Shown: positions 17,078-29,272 of the stretch, piece by piece | Layout: each line of letters starts with the position of its first letter | Numbering within the stretch: the first letter of the stretch is position 1 | Assembly (NCBI GenBank): GCA_937919625.1 | Contig: CALFRK010000026.1 | Coordinates: 1-64,000, forward strand | DNA from: an uncultured Ilumatobacter sp. | GTDB taxonomy: Bacteria; Actinomycetota; Acidimicrobiia; Acidimicrobiales; Ilumatobacteraceae | Direction: 5' to 3' | Length of the DNA stretch: 64,000 nucleotides | Made by a program: the position numbers and the translations under genes | Notes under the pieces: model-generated | What the model saw: only the letters and a program-made list of their open reading frames with translations | Database searches by the model: none | What the model was told of the DNA's origin: nothing

Positions 17078-19417
17078 TCAGTTGATCGCGTGCAGCACGG
17101 CGCGTTCGATCTCGACACGATGACGTGGGTCGGTGATCAACTCACCCGACCAGTCGCGCACATAGAACGTATCGACGACCTCCATCCCGACCGTCTGCAC
17201 GGTCGCGTGACGGATGTCGAGGCCGACCTCGACGAGAGCTTTTGTAATCCGATACAAAATGCCGATCTTGGTACGGCAGCGCACCTCGACAACTGTCGCA
17301 TCACTCGACGCATCATCGTGAAACACGACAGATGGTGGGCCCGGCTCGACCGCCTGCATCGGCCGTCGGCGCCGATAAGTGCGAGCTCGCTCGGCCAGCC
17401 GCGACTCGATCGCCAGGCGACCCTCGACACCGCGCTCGAGGTCGGCCCGAATCGGATCCCAGTCGATGCCGCCGCGAGGCACGTCGATACGAAACTCGGA
17501 CGCACCCATGCTGACCCGACCGAGCTGCGGTTCGTCGGAGTGGGCGCGCGCCGTGTGCACGTCGAGCCCGTGTAGCGACACGATGCCAGCGATCCGGCTG
17601 AACGCTCCGGGAGTATCGCGATACACGACTGTAAGGCGGTCGTCCTCAACCCGGATATGGCTCTCGCCAGTAGCCATCAAGGCCAACGTCTCGGCATCGG
17701 GGAACAGGGTCCAGGTGGCCTCGGCGACATCGCCACCACCGATCACGTGGGCGACGCGACTGACCAGGTCGTCGACGAGTTCTTCCTTCCATCCGCCCCA
17801 CGCCGATGATCCGGTGGCGATCGAGTCGGCGACCGTGAGCCCATGCAACAGTTCGAGCACCTCCTGCGTACCGACCGCGGCGGCTACGGCCTCGATCGTT
17901 GCCGGGTCGGACAGATCGCGCCGCACGGCGACATCTGGCAACAACAGATGATGCTCAACCATCGCCACCAACACACTGGTGTCGTGGGGGGACAGACGCA
18001 GCCGGGGGCCCATTTCGCAAACCATCCTCATGCCGACCTCGGTGTGATCGCCCGGATAGCCCTTGCCGATGTCATGGAACAGGGCTCCCAACACCAACAG
18101 GTCGGGGCGCGAGACCCGGTCGGTCAACTCGGCGGCGTTGGCGGCTGCCTCCCACAAGTGCCGATCGACAGTGAACCGGTGATAGGCGTTGCGCTGCGGC
18201 CGAGAGCGCACCGGTTCCCACTCCGGCAGCATGCGTGTGATCAGCCCGCGTTGGTCCAACGCTTCGATGACCGGAATCGCACGATGGCCCTCGAGCAGTA
18301 GGCCGACCAGCTTGTCGATCGCCCCCGCCGGCCATGTCGACGGCCACTGCGGTACCAACTCGGCCAGCCTGTCGAGGCTGCGTCGGCCGATCCGCGCCTC
18401 GTGGCGTGCAGCCGCGGTGGCGATTCGCAGCATGTACGTCGGGTCGACAGCGGGGTTGGCATCGATCGCCAATTCGATCTCACCGTCGAGCAGCATGACG
18501 CCGGGGGCTACCTCGAGCGGGCTGCCACCGGTCGTCTTGCCGACGCGTCCCCACGACTCGTCGGAGATCCAGGCCACCGTCCGGGCGGCGGCGGCGATCT
18601 CGGCCATCAGCGCATCCGCAGACGCAACACGCGCCTCGCGGGCGGCAGCATCCTGATCCTCCAGCCGCAGCGTGTCACCAACGCGACCAGTCGCCCGGTG
18701 TAGCGCCACACGGGCGCCGAGCAAGACGTCGTAGCACTCGTTGAGAGCCTGGTTGTCTTCTTCCGACAAGGCCAATCCGCCGTGCTCGGCCCACCACAAC
18801 GACTGCGCATCGCGGATACCCCCGTGACCATCCTTCAGATCAGGTTCGAGCATGTAGGCGACGTCACCGGCACCGGACTGGCGGCGGCGCACGCGTTGTT
18901 GCAGCTCTTCCAGCCAGCGCTTCTTACGTTTGGTCCAGTTGCTACGGCCAGACTCGACGATGCTGCGACCGAGTTTCGTGTCTCCGGCAACCGGGCGGGC
19001 GGTCAGCAATGCCGTGGCAGTGTCGAGATCGGTCTTGGCGAGCGCAAGATGCTCGTCGAAGGTGCGCACGGCGTGGCCGAGCTTCAGTCCGGCATCCCAG
19101 ATCGGATACCAAATCGCCGAAGCTACGGCCTCGACCCGGTTCGACCTCGATTCGTGCACGAGGATCAGATCGATGTCGCTCTGAGGCGACAGCTCACCGC
19201 GGCCGTATCCGCCAACTGCTACAAGGGCGAAACGGGGAGCGCGCGGGTGGTCAGCTCTGGCGCCGGCCGCCAGTGCCACGATCCACGCGTCGGTCGCCGC
19301 AGCCAGCTGATGGCAATATGCGCGCCCACCGACAGAGATGTCGGCAACCGCCTCCAGACGTTGTTCGTATGCAGCCGCGACTGCCTGTTGATGGGTCGGC
19401 GTGGTCACGGCGCCCAC
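17078..19417 (-). CDS. glnD: GlnD: PII nucleotidyltransferase/deuridylylase
   Basis: A 779-residue four-part enzyme that modifies PII signal proteins according to nitrogen status. The nucleotidyltransferase motif GGYGRGELSPQSDIDLIL is near residues 68-85; an HD domain with LGALFHDIGKGYPGDH lies near the middle; two ACT domains end the protein (RLTVVYRDTPGAFSRIAG and VRCRTKIGILYRITKAL). In several Actinobacteria this enzyme adenylylates rather than uridylylates PII; the sequence does not decide. Shorter than the E. coli enzyme (890 residues). The GTG at 19417 is used as start; another GTG lies at 19408. No glnB/amtB is adjacent, unlike the usual actinobacterial amtB-glnK-glnD order. Confidence 0.93.
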   Translation of the reverse strand: MGAVTTPTHQQAVAAAYEQRLEAVADISVGGRAYCHQLAAATDAWIVALAAGARADHPRAPRFALVAVGGYGRGELSPQSDIDLILVHESRSNRVEAVASAIWYPIWDAGLKLGHAVRTFDEHLALAKTDLDTATALLTARPVAGDTKLGRSIVESGRSNWTKRKKRWLEELQQRVRRRQSGAGDVAYMLEPDLKDGHGGIRDAQSLWWAEHGGLALSEEDNQALNECYDVLLGARVALHRATGRVGDTLRLEDQDAAAREARVASADALMAEIAAAARTVAWISDESWGRVGKTTGGSPLEVAPGVMLLDGEIELAIDANPAVDPTYMLRIATAAARHEARIGRRSLDRLAELVPQWPSTWPAGAIDKLVGLLLEGHRAIPVIEALDQRGLITRMLPEWEPVRSRPQRNAYHRFTVDRHLWEAAANAAELTDRVSRPDLLVLGALFHDIGKGYPGDHTEVGMRMVCEMGPRLRLSPHDTSVLVAMVEHHLLLPDVAVRRDLSDPATIEAVAAAVGTQEVLELLHGLTVADSIATGSSAWGGWKEELVDDLVSRVAHVIGGGDVAEATWTLFPDAETLALMATGESHIRVEDDRLTVVYRDTPGAFSRIAGIVSLHGLDVHTARAHSDEPQLGRVSMGASEFRIDVPRGGIDWDPIRADLERGVEGRLAIESRLAERARTYRRRRPMQAVEPGPPSVVFHDDASSDATVVEVRCRTKIGILYRITKALVEVGLDIRHATVQTVGMEVVDTFYVRDWSGELITDPRHRVEIERAVLHAIN

Positions 19418-19481
19418 GGTAGAGCCCGACTCGGTTGCTTGCGCGTTCTGGGCGACCGGCGTTGCACGCCAGCCGAGTCCA

Positions 19482-19949
19482 TCAGCGAACGCCCTCTGCG
19501 CGTCTCCGGCGCAAGATGGTCATCGCCTTCCAGGCGCCCCAGACCAGCCCCGGTTCGTGCAGACGCGGATCGATATCCGACCAGGCGGCGGGGCCGAGGG
19601 CATACACGTCGTCGGGAAATCGTTCGGCACTGAACTGGTCTGGCTGGGGCACCGGCACACCGATCGATCGCAACAGGGCAGTCGGCGCGGCGACAGCGTC
19701 ACGAAACAACGAGAGCGGATTCGTGCGCTGCTGATCGACGTCGGTGGCAAGCAGCTGGCGCAGAGCGGCGAAGAGCCGCAACGACTCGGACTCGACCATC
19801 GCCTCGAGTGATGGGGCCAATGCATCGGCGCCGAAGCCTTCTGCCGCGGCAGCCTGCAGGGTGACCCGCCGGATCCAGCCAGGGGTGACTTCAGCCGCGA
19901 TCACTAACAACTGTGCCGCCGGTTCGGAGGGCTGAACATCACAATCCAT
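19482..19949 (-). CDS. hypothetical protein
   Basis: A 155-residue soluble protein from the ATG 19949 (MDCDVQPSEPAAQ), which is preceded by the purine-rich AGAAGAGAAG as ribosome site. The first half is helical and acidic; the second half contains IGVPVPQPDQFSAERFPDDVYALGP and ends WGAWKAMTILRRRRAEGVR. No family recognised. Its start is 15 bp from the divergent binding-protein gene, so they share a promoter region, and it is 64 bp upstream of glnD on the same strand. Confidence 0.65.
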   Translation of the reverse strand: MDCDVQPSEPAAQLLVIAAEVTPGWIRRVTLQAAAAEGFGADALAPSLEAMVESESLRLFAALRQLLATDVDQQRTNPLSLFRDAVAAPTALLRSIGVPVPQPDQFSAERFPDDVYALGPAAWSDIDPRLHEPGLVWGAWKAMTILRRRRAEGVR

Positions 19950-19964
19950 GTCTTCTCTTCTATC

Positions 19965-21245
19965 GTGACGTCTGTGCCCACAGTCAGTCAGCGCCCGAAC
20001 CGTCGAGTCGCGCAATGGGGCGGGGCGGCCATCATGCTGACGATGATCGCCCTCGTCGGCTGCACCGGGAACGACGACATCGCCGACGTGGCCACCAGCA
20101 CGTCGTTCGAGAACACCACGACCACCACCATCGAGCGACCCAACGACGGCGTGTTGAAACTGGGCGTCTACCTGCCCCGAACCGGTGAGGGGGCGCGGCT
20201 CGGCGAACCGATGATTCAAGCCGTCGAGGATGCCGTGGCTTTGATCAACGCCTCGGGCGGCGTGCTCGGTGAATTCGTCGAGATCCTTCAGATCGTCGAC
20301 GAGGGGGGCGGTACCGGCCCTGACGAGCTGATCACGGGCGGGGTCGATGCAATCATTGGCCCGGCATCGTCACGGGTCGCCCTCGCCCAACTGGAGAGCA
20401 TGGTGCAGTCGACGACTGGGGTAGTCACCTGCTCACCGACGGCGACCGCCATGGCACTTGACGATTTTCCAGACACCGGCGGTTTCTTCTTTCGAACCGC
20501 CCCCAGCGACTCGCTTCAAATGGCGGCGATCGCACGACGCGTGGAGGACACCGGCGAAACCTCCGTCGCCGTCGGCTATCTCGACGATCCCTATGGACGC
20601 GGTCTCGTCGCCGCCTTCACCGATGAGGCCACCCGCCAAGGACTCACAATCCGTGCCGAGGTCGGATTCAGCGGTGATCAGGAAGACCTCACCGATGTAG
20701 TCACCGAACTGCTCGCCGAAACACCCGGCGTGATCGTGGTATTGGGTGATGCCGACGACGGCAGCCGTCTCCTCACCGCCATCGACGGGGCCGTGGCCAC
20801 CAGGCTGCGGCGTGTGATCGTAAACGACGCCATCCGCGACGCCCGCCAGACCATACAATCCTTGACCCCTGAGTTCCGCCAGTTGCTGATCGGAATCGCA
20901 CCAAACCCCCGATCACTCTCCGAAAACGGCCCCGCCGGGTTCTTCACCGCCCACGCCGTCGATTGCGTCAACCTGATCGCGCTCGCCACGATCGTCGCCG
21001 ATTCGGATGCGCCAGCCCGGATCAAGACCAAGATAGGTGAGGTTGCCAGCGGTGGGCGCGTGTGCACGTCATTCGTTAACTGTGTTGACCTGCTCGACCA
21101 GAACCTGCAGATCGACTACAACGGTTTCTCGGGCAGCGTCGACCTGTCAAACAGCGCCGGTGACCCAATACGAGCCAATTTTGAATCATTCGGTTTCGAC
21201 GCCGACGGCATCGAAACCAACACACAGGTCTTCGAGGTTCCGTAG
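19965..21245 (+). CDS. ABC-type substrate-binding lipoprotein (Leu/Ile/Val-binding fold)
   Basis: A 426-residue exported lipoprotein. A basic start, a hydrophobic stretch and the lipobox LVGC place the lipidated Cys near residue 33; a Thr-rich tether (TTTTT) follows. The mature part begins VLKLGVYLPRTGEGARLGEPMIQ, the start of type I periplasmic binding domains for branched-chain amino acids and related ligands, and continues with SGGVLGEFVEILQIVDEGG. No permease or ATPase is next to it, so it may serve a distant transporter or act as a receptor. The GTG 19965 is used; a second GTG is at 19974. Confidence 0.88.
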   Translation: MTSVPTVSQRPNRRVAQWGGAAIMLTMIALVGCTGNDDIADVATSTSFENTTTTTIERPNDGVLKLGVYLPRTGEGARLGEPMIQAVEDAVALINASGGVLGEFVEILQIVDEGGGTGPDELITGGVDAIIGPASSRVALAQLESMVQSTTGVVTCSPTATAMALDDFPDTGGFFFRTAPSDSLQMAAIARRVEDTGETSVAVGYLDDPYGRGLVAAFTDEATRQGLTIRAEVGFSGDQEDLTDVVTELLAETPGVIVVLGDADDGSRLLTAIDGAVATRLRRVIVNDAIRDARQTIQSLTPEFRQLLIGIAPNPRSLSENGPAGFFTAHAVDCVNLIALATIVADSDAPARIKTKIGEVASGGRVCTSFVNCVDLLDQNLQIDYNGFSGSVDLSNSAGDPIRANFESFGFDADGIETNTQVFEVP

Positions 21246-21250
21246 CCCTT

Positions 21251-21283
21251 CGGCGAGTTCGCCGTGCCGACGCCCTGGGCGTC
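21251..21283. terminator. double hairpin between convergent genes
   Basis: Two adjacent stems follow the binding-protein stop: CGGCGA-gt-TCGCCG (21251-21264) and GACGCC-ctg-GGCGTC (21269-21283). They separate the binding-protein gene from the converging hemQ and reach the hemQ stop. No U tract. Confidence 0.5.
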
Positions 21284-21935
21284 AGAGCAACTCGTCTACC
21301 TCGCCCAGATAGCCGACGTAGAACGTGCCGAACTCGCCATACAGCGCCGAGCCCTTGTCGTAGCGCATCGTGTAGACGACATCCTTGATCACTTCGAGAT
21401 TGATACCAAATAGGGTGACGCCCCACTCGAAGTCGTCGAGGCCGGTCGATCCGGTCACTAGCTGCACGATCTTGCCGGCGAACTTTCGGCCGCTGCCACC
21501 GTGCTCCATCATCATGTCGCGGCGCGCTTCGAACGGCGTGGCGTACCAATTGGCGTGGGCCTCACGTCGCTTGCTCATCGGGTAGAAGCAAAACGCCGGC
21601 TTGCCCTCGGGCGGAAGCTGCGGGTAAAGCCGAGCCTGGAGCGCCTCTTCAGGCATGCCCTTGGCGTACTCGCTGACCTCGGTGATCGAGAGGTAGCTGT
21701 CGATCACAAGCAGCCCCGCACGCTGAAGGCCGGTCTGCAGCGTGCGCAGCGCCCGCACATCCTGACCGAGACCCATCACGGCGAGATCGGCCTTGTGACC
21801 GAGGATGGCGGCAGAGACGACCTGGCACTGATCGCTCTCGGCGGCGCTGATCGCCGCCTTGACCGCATCTCGATCGACGTTTTCGGTGGTTGAGCAGAAG
21901 AGGTGTAGGACGCAGACGCCCGTTTCCATGCGCAT
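21282..21935 (-). CDS. hemQ: HemQ: coproheme decarboxylase (chlorite-dismutase family)
   Basis: A 217-residue member of the chlorite-dismutase family. It would decarboxylate coproheme III to heme b in the coproporphyrin-dependent heme pathway of Gram-positive bacteria. The proximal heme histidine is in MMMEHGGSGRKFAGKI, and the family words VIDSYLSITEVSEY, CFYPMSKRR and WGVTLFG are in place. The distal position does not show the Arg of true chlorite dismutases in the region I can align, supporting HemQ. Starts at 21935 or 21929 are both possible. No other heme genes are nearby. Confidence 0.9.
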   Translation of the reverse strand: MRMETGVCVLHLFCSTTENVDRDAVKAAISAAESDQCQVVSAAILGHKADLAVMGLGQDVRALRTLQTGLQRAGLLVIDSYLSITEVSEYAKGMPEEALQARLYPQLPPEGKPAFCFYPMSKRREAHANWYATPFEARRDMMMEHGGSGRKFAGKIVQLVTGSTGLDDFEWGVTLFGINLEVIKDVVYTMRYDKGSALYGEFGTFYVGYLGEVDELL

Positions 21936-21976
21936 CCCAGCAGGCTACCGACACCCGAGAGAGAGCTCGTGTGGAG

Positions 21977-22786
21977 CTACTCGAGCGAAGGCAGACGTTC
22001 GGGGCTGTAAACGTTGAAGCGCTCGCCACGAACGAATCCGGCAAGCGTGAGGTTGGCGCGACGGGCCGCTTGCACAGCGAGCGCCGTTGGAGCGCTGACG
22101 GCAACGACGGTGCCGAACCCGGCCGCCCACGCCTTTTGAACCATCTCGACGCTGGCGCGACCGCTGACGAACAGGCCCAGCCCGGTCGCCGGCAGATTGC
22201 CGTCGAGCAGCATCGCCCCGACCACCTTGTCGACGGCGTTGTGGCGACCGACGTCCTCGCGAACGAGACCCACGTCGCCGGACGGATCGAATACCGCCGC
22301 CGCGTGCACGGCACCGGTGGCGTCGAACAGTTGCTGACGGGTGGCGACCTTCGCAGGAATCTGAATCAACAACTCGAGCGAGATCGGCGGCGTGTCAGGC
22401 AATATCGTCAGGCGCTCGCACATCTCGTCAAGCTGCTCGCTGCCGCACCACCCACAACTTGAACTGGTTGTGCCGAGGCGCGGTGTCGGTATCGGCGCCC
22501 GACCACCCGTGTCAACGGTGACCACATTGAACTCGGTATCGACCGCACTGCCCGTGGCGCAGTACCGAACCCCCCTAACGGGAAAGCCCTCGATCAACCC
22601 GTCGGTGTGGCAGAACCCCACCGCCAGCTCGAAGTCGTGTCCAGGCGTGCGCATCGTGGTGGCAACCATGTGCCCGTCGAGTTGGATCGTCATAGGTTCC
22701 TCGACGATCAGGTCGTCTGGGCGCCGATTGGTGCCGTCGGGCGTGATCGATGTCACGAGCAGACGCTGGGTTCGAGATCTACTCAC
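21977..22786 (-). CDS. fdhD: FdhD: formate dehydrogenase accessory sulfurtransferase
   Basis: A 269-residue protein of the FdhD family, which passes sulfur from IscS-type desulfurases to the molybdenum cofactor of formate dehydrogenase. The essential CxxC is present in SSCGWCGSEQ; ELAVGFCHTDGLI and GLVREDVGRHNAVDKVVG are further family signatures. No formate dehydrogenase genes are in the window. Its start lies 41 bp upstream of hemQ (same strand), so both may share a transcript. The ATG at 22786 gives a full-length protein. Confidence 0.93.
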   Translation of the reverse strand: MSRSRTQRLLVTSITPDGTNRRPDDLIVEEPMTIQLDGHMVATTMRTPGHDFELAVGFCHTDGLIEGFPVRGVRYCATGSAVDTEFNVVTVDTGGRAPIPTPRLGTTSSSCGWCGSEQLDEMCERLTILPDTPPISLELLIQIPAKVATRQQLFDATGAVHAAAVFDPSGDVGLVREDVGRHNAVDKVVGAMLLDGNLPATGLGLFVSGRASVEMVQKAWAAGFGTVVAVSAPTALAVQAARRANLTLAGFVRGERFNVYSPERLPSLE

Positions 22787-22929
22787 GGCGCCAGGCTACG
22801 GAACACCGCCGCCGCCGCACGTGCGGTGGCGCTGAAGCAGCGGTAGATCGGAGTCGATGTGGCGAGCATCGTCGCACGTGATCAGGGCGAGCATCGCCCA
22901 AAGATTACGCTCGTTCGCCACGAGCGAAA

Positions 22930-23010
22930 CGGGCGCCGGGCGAAACATTGCGGCCGAGTTTGTCGGCACCACGATCGTCATGTTGGGTGGGCCAGGCGCG
23001 GCAAAGTGTG
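22930..23010 (+). pseudogene. possible remnant of an aquaporin/MIP N-terminus
   Basis: Reading on the plus strand gives NIAAEFVGTTIVMLGGPGAA, which closely resembles the first helix of MIP-family channels (AAEFxGTxxLVxxGxGxA). The frame does not go on into the expected NPAVT motif; it runs into tandem repeats and a stop by 23072. If real, it is the stump of a lost channel gene. The match is short, so chance resemblance is possible. Confidence 0.35.
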
Positions 23011-23028
23011 GGTATTCATCATCGTGGC

Positions 23029-23073
23029 GACCGTGCCGATCGTGCCGATCGTGCCGACCGTGCCGACCGTGAC
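23029..23073. repeat. five 9-bp tandem units
   Basis: Units GACCGTGCC/GATCGTGCC follow one another five times with single-base changes. They lie just after the possible aquaporin remnant. Confidence 0.8.
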
Positions 23074-23261
23074 GGCATTCGCCGGCATGCGGGTGCGGCT
23101 GGCGATCGACAGGGCCACCATCGACGACACCGTCTTCGACGCCACGGTCTTCGACGCCACGATCGTGAAAGACCTCGCCGACGCCACCATCGGCGACGAC
23201 TGACCCTCGCCAGGCATGGCGACCATCGCACGGATCGTGGCGAAGATCAGCTGAACCGCGA

Positions 23262-23289
23262 ACGAGCCCGGGCCGAAACCCGGGCTCGT
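23262..23289 (-). terminator. groEL terminator hairpin
   Basis: ACGAGCCCGGG (23262-23272) and CCCGGGCTCGT (23279-23289) form a perfect 11-bp stem with a 6-base loop, 28 bp after the groEL stop. There is no U tract, as often in high-GC Actinobacteria. Confidence 0.8.
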
Positions 23290-23317
23290 CAACTCGTCGT
23301 CAGGGCGACGTTGCGAC

Positions 23318-27067
<3,750 letters not shown>

Positions 27068-27071
<4 letters not shown>

Positions 27072-27802
27072 GGGTCCTCTTGGCCGAGCCTCCACAGCTG
27101 TTCCTCGAAGGTGCCGAGCACACTCGTCAAGTACAGCCTCTGGGTCTCGGCTACATCGGCGCTGCCCTGGCAGCCGAACATGACGTCCGGCTGCTCTTGC
27201 CCGACACGCGTTCTTACTCAGGGCCCGACCCGTGGGGCGAGATCGAACGTGTACTCGTCGACGAGGCACCAGACGTGGTCGGTATCACCTCGGTCACGGC
27301 CAACTACCCGTCTGCTGCCAAGCTTGCGGCGCTGGTCAAGCGACTCAATCCTGGCGTCCGGGTGATTCTCGGCGGGGCGCATGCCACGACCGAACCCACG
27401 GCTGCGCTGATCGGGGCGCCCGACGTCGACTACGTAGCGCAGGGCGAAGGCGAGGTGACGATGCTCGAACTGCTCCGAGAACTTGCCACAGCAAGGATCC
27501 GAACCGTACGACATCAGAACATCCCAGGGCTGTACTGGCGCGACGACCAGGGCGAGATACACAGGTCAGCCGCTCGTCCACCGATGACCGACCTGGACGC
27601 GCTTTCGTTCCCGCTACGCGATGGACTGGTCTGGAGCGACGACATTCAACCGGCCTTCCACCAGGGCATCGTGACCATGCGCGGGTGCCCGTACCGCTCG
27701 GTGTTCTCCGAAATCAAGGCACGCCTGGACAGCTACAACCGGACACAGATGAACATGCGGCTCGCTGCGGCGCAACGAGAGACACCGATCAGCTGGTTGT
27801 AG
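27068..27802 (+). CDS. B12-binding protein with degenerate, truncated radical-SAM part
   Basis: A 244-residue protein from a TTG at 27068 with GGAGGG 7 bases upstream; the TTG overlaps the PAAR stop. Residues 1-130 match the cobalamin-binding domain of class B radical-SAM enzymes (QPLGLGYIGAAL, DVVGITSVTANYPSA, VILGGAHATTEP, YVAQGEGE). It then enters the radical-SAM start but the cluster motif CxxxCxxC reads CPYRSVFS: the second and third cysteines are serines. The frame ends about 30 residues later, where an intact enzyme would need some 200 more. Either a pseudogene or a repurposed cobalamin-binding protein. Its end overlaps the convergent methyltransferase by 14 bp. Confidence 0.7.
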
Positions 27803-28739
27803 TGACGCGGCGGGCCAGCCTGGCGTGGGACACGTATCGAAATCGGTACCTGGGTGTGCGGGCAAGCTCCCAGTCGAAACCATCGTCACGGTCGACGGTT
27901 TCCAGCCCATACTCGGCCAACAGACCATCCCAGGTGTCGTCGCTCGAAGCGAGCCACTGAGACGCCGGAGTGGCGTGGGTGTTCCATGCATCCGGTTGGG
28001 CCAGGAGCAGGTAGCCACCCGGGCGCACCATCGCCGCCGCTTGCCCGAGCGCGATCGCCGGGCTCGGGGAGCTGTCGATGAGGTTTATCGCCACGACCAA
28101 ATCGAACGCTTCAGCCATCAATGGCGGGTTGTGGATGTCGGCACATAGCCAGCTGATCCGGCCGAGACGCGGTGTGGTCGGCACCGCCAACCGACGGGCT
28201 CTGAGCTGGGTGCCCAACTGGAGCTCAGGGACCGAGAGCTCGGGGCCCGACCATGCCGCCATCGCCATCCGCAGGGCCAGTCCACTCGCGTCGAGGCCAA
28301 CAATGTCACAGGCCGACCTTGACGCCATTACATGGCTGAATCCACCAACGCCGCACCCGACATCGGCAACCAGGTTCAACTGGATCGGCAGATCTCGCAG
28401 GAACCGCTCGTACAGGCGGCGCGACAGAGACTGCCCCTCGCCGTAGTGCGAGACCCCATACATGCCAGTACGCAGCGCCAGTTCCCACCCGATGCTTCCA
28501 GGTTCGAGGCTTGCGATCCATCCGTCGACCGCATCCGCGTCGCAGAAGTCAACCGGAGCGTCCAAAGCCAGAAACGACTCGACCGCTCCGGGCAATACGA
28601 CCGGGATGTCGGTGCCATCGAGCGTCAGGAAGACATGACCACATTCCAGATTCGAGCATCGCATCGTGTCCTGGATAATCGGCCAGGCATTCGGTGGTCG
28701 GCGACAACGCGGACAAATGAGCGACAACGGCGGCGTCAT
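27789..28739 (-). CDS. SAM-dependent methyltransferase with N-terminal zinc ribbon
   Basis: A 316-residue protein from the ATG 28739 (MTPPLSLICPRCRRPP). A CPRC...CSNLEC zinc ribbon at residues 9-38 resembles the Trm112-like lead-in of small-molecule methyltransferases. The SAM-binding motif I is VADVGCGVGGFSHV, and the motif after it (IVGLDASG) fits class I. The later segment MVRPGGYLLLAQPDAW is the usual post-core strand. Substrate unknown. It is convergent with, and overlaps, the B12-binding gene. Its start is some 200 bp from the MoaD-like gene, which is on the same strand upstream. Confidence 0.82.
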   Translation of the reverse strand: MTPPLSLICPRCRRPPNAWPIIQDTMRCSNLECGHVFLTLDGTDIPVVLPGAVESFLALDAPVDFCDADAVDGWIASLEPGSIGWELALRTGMYGVSHYGEGQSLSRRLYERFLRDLPIQLNLVADVGCGVGGFSHVMASRSACDIVGLDASGLALRMAMAAWSGPELSVPELQLGTQLRARRLAVPTTPRLGRISWLCADIHNPPLMAEAFDLVVAINLIDSSPSPAIALGQAAAMVRPGGYLLLAQPDAWNTHATPASQWLASSDDTWDGLLAEYGLETVDRDDGFDWELARTPRYRFRYVSHARLARRVTTTS

Positions 28740-28941
28740 GTCGAGGCTCAAAGGAATGCTCCAGATCGTGCGGAAATGGTCGAGGATGGGGCCTGTGACA
28801 AGATACTCAGCCCCCAGCGGATGACACCGCTGAGCATGCGGAACCCGGCAACGATCCAGCCGACCGTATCGCAGGAGATGATGGTGACTCCGGCGGGTTT
28901 TGATGGCAGTCATCGGCGTCGGCGCTGCCGACGTCGCAGTG

Positions 28942-29217
28942 TCAGCCGCCGGCGACGGCAGGAATGATGCTGACCGTGATGCCGTCGCTGACGACGGTGT
29001 CGAGGCCGTCGAGGTAACGCACGTCGTCGTCGTCGACGAAGATGTTCACGAACTTGCGCAGGGCGCCATCTTCGTCGAGAAGCCGATCGGCAAGACCCTC
29101 GTGTGCAGCTTCGAGAGCGGCGATCACGTCCGAAAGGGTGCCGGACGGGACCTCGACCAGCTTGTCGCCGCCCGAGAGCGGGCGAAGAGTGGTAGGGATG
29201 CGAACAGTGACAGCCAT
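28942..29217 (-). CDS. MoaD/ThiS-family sulfur-carrier protein
   Basis: A 91-residue ubiquitin-like protein starting MAVTVRIPTTLRPLSGG and ending IIPAVAGG. The terminal Gly-Gly is the site that is adenylated and thiocarboxylated in sulfur carriers of molybdopterin, thiamine or cysteine synthesis. DGITVSIIPAVAGG fits both MoaD and CysO-like proteins. No MoeB/MoaE partner is next to it. A start two codons upstream (29223) is also possible. It is divergent from the PLP-enzyme gene. Confidence 0.85.
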   Translation of the reverse strand: MAVTVRIPTTLRPLSGGDKLVEVPSGTLSDVIAALEAAHEGLADRLLDEDGALRKFVNIFVDDDDVRYLDGLDTVVSDGITVSIIPAVAGG

Positions 29218-29272
29218 AGTCAAAAGCTAACCGGAGTGGTCGGGATTTCATTCCGCGACCTACATTGGCGCC

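Larger units (their letters stand above)
22787..23317. other. 530-bp gap with repeats and decayed coding sequence
   Basis: No convincing complete gene lies between fdhD and groEL. The stretch holds a possible aquaporin remnant (22930-23010), five tandem 9-bp units (23029-23073), two copies of a 15-base unit GTCTTCGACGCCACG (around 23132-23161), and the groEL terminator hairpin (23262-23289). Open frames on both strands here encode only repeat-derived low-complexity peptides. Confidence 0.6.
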
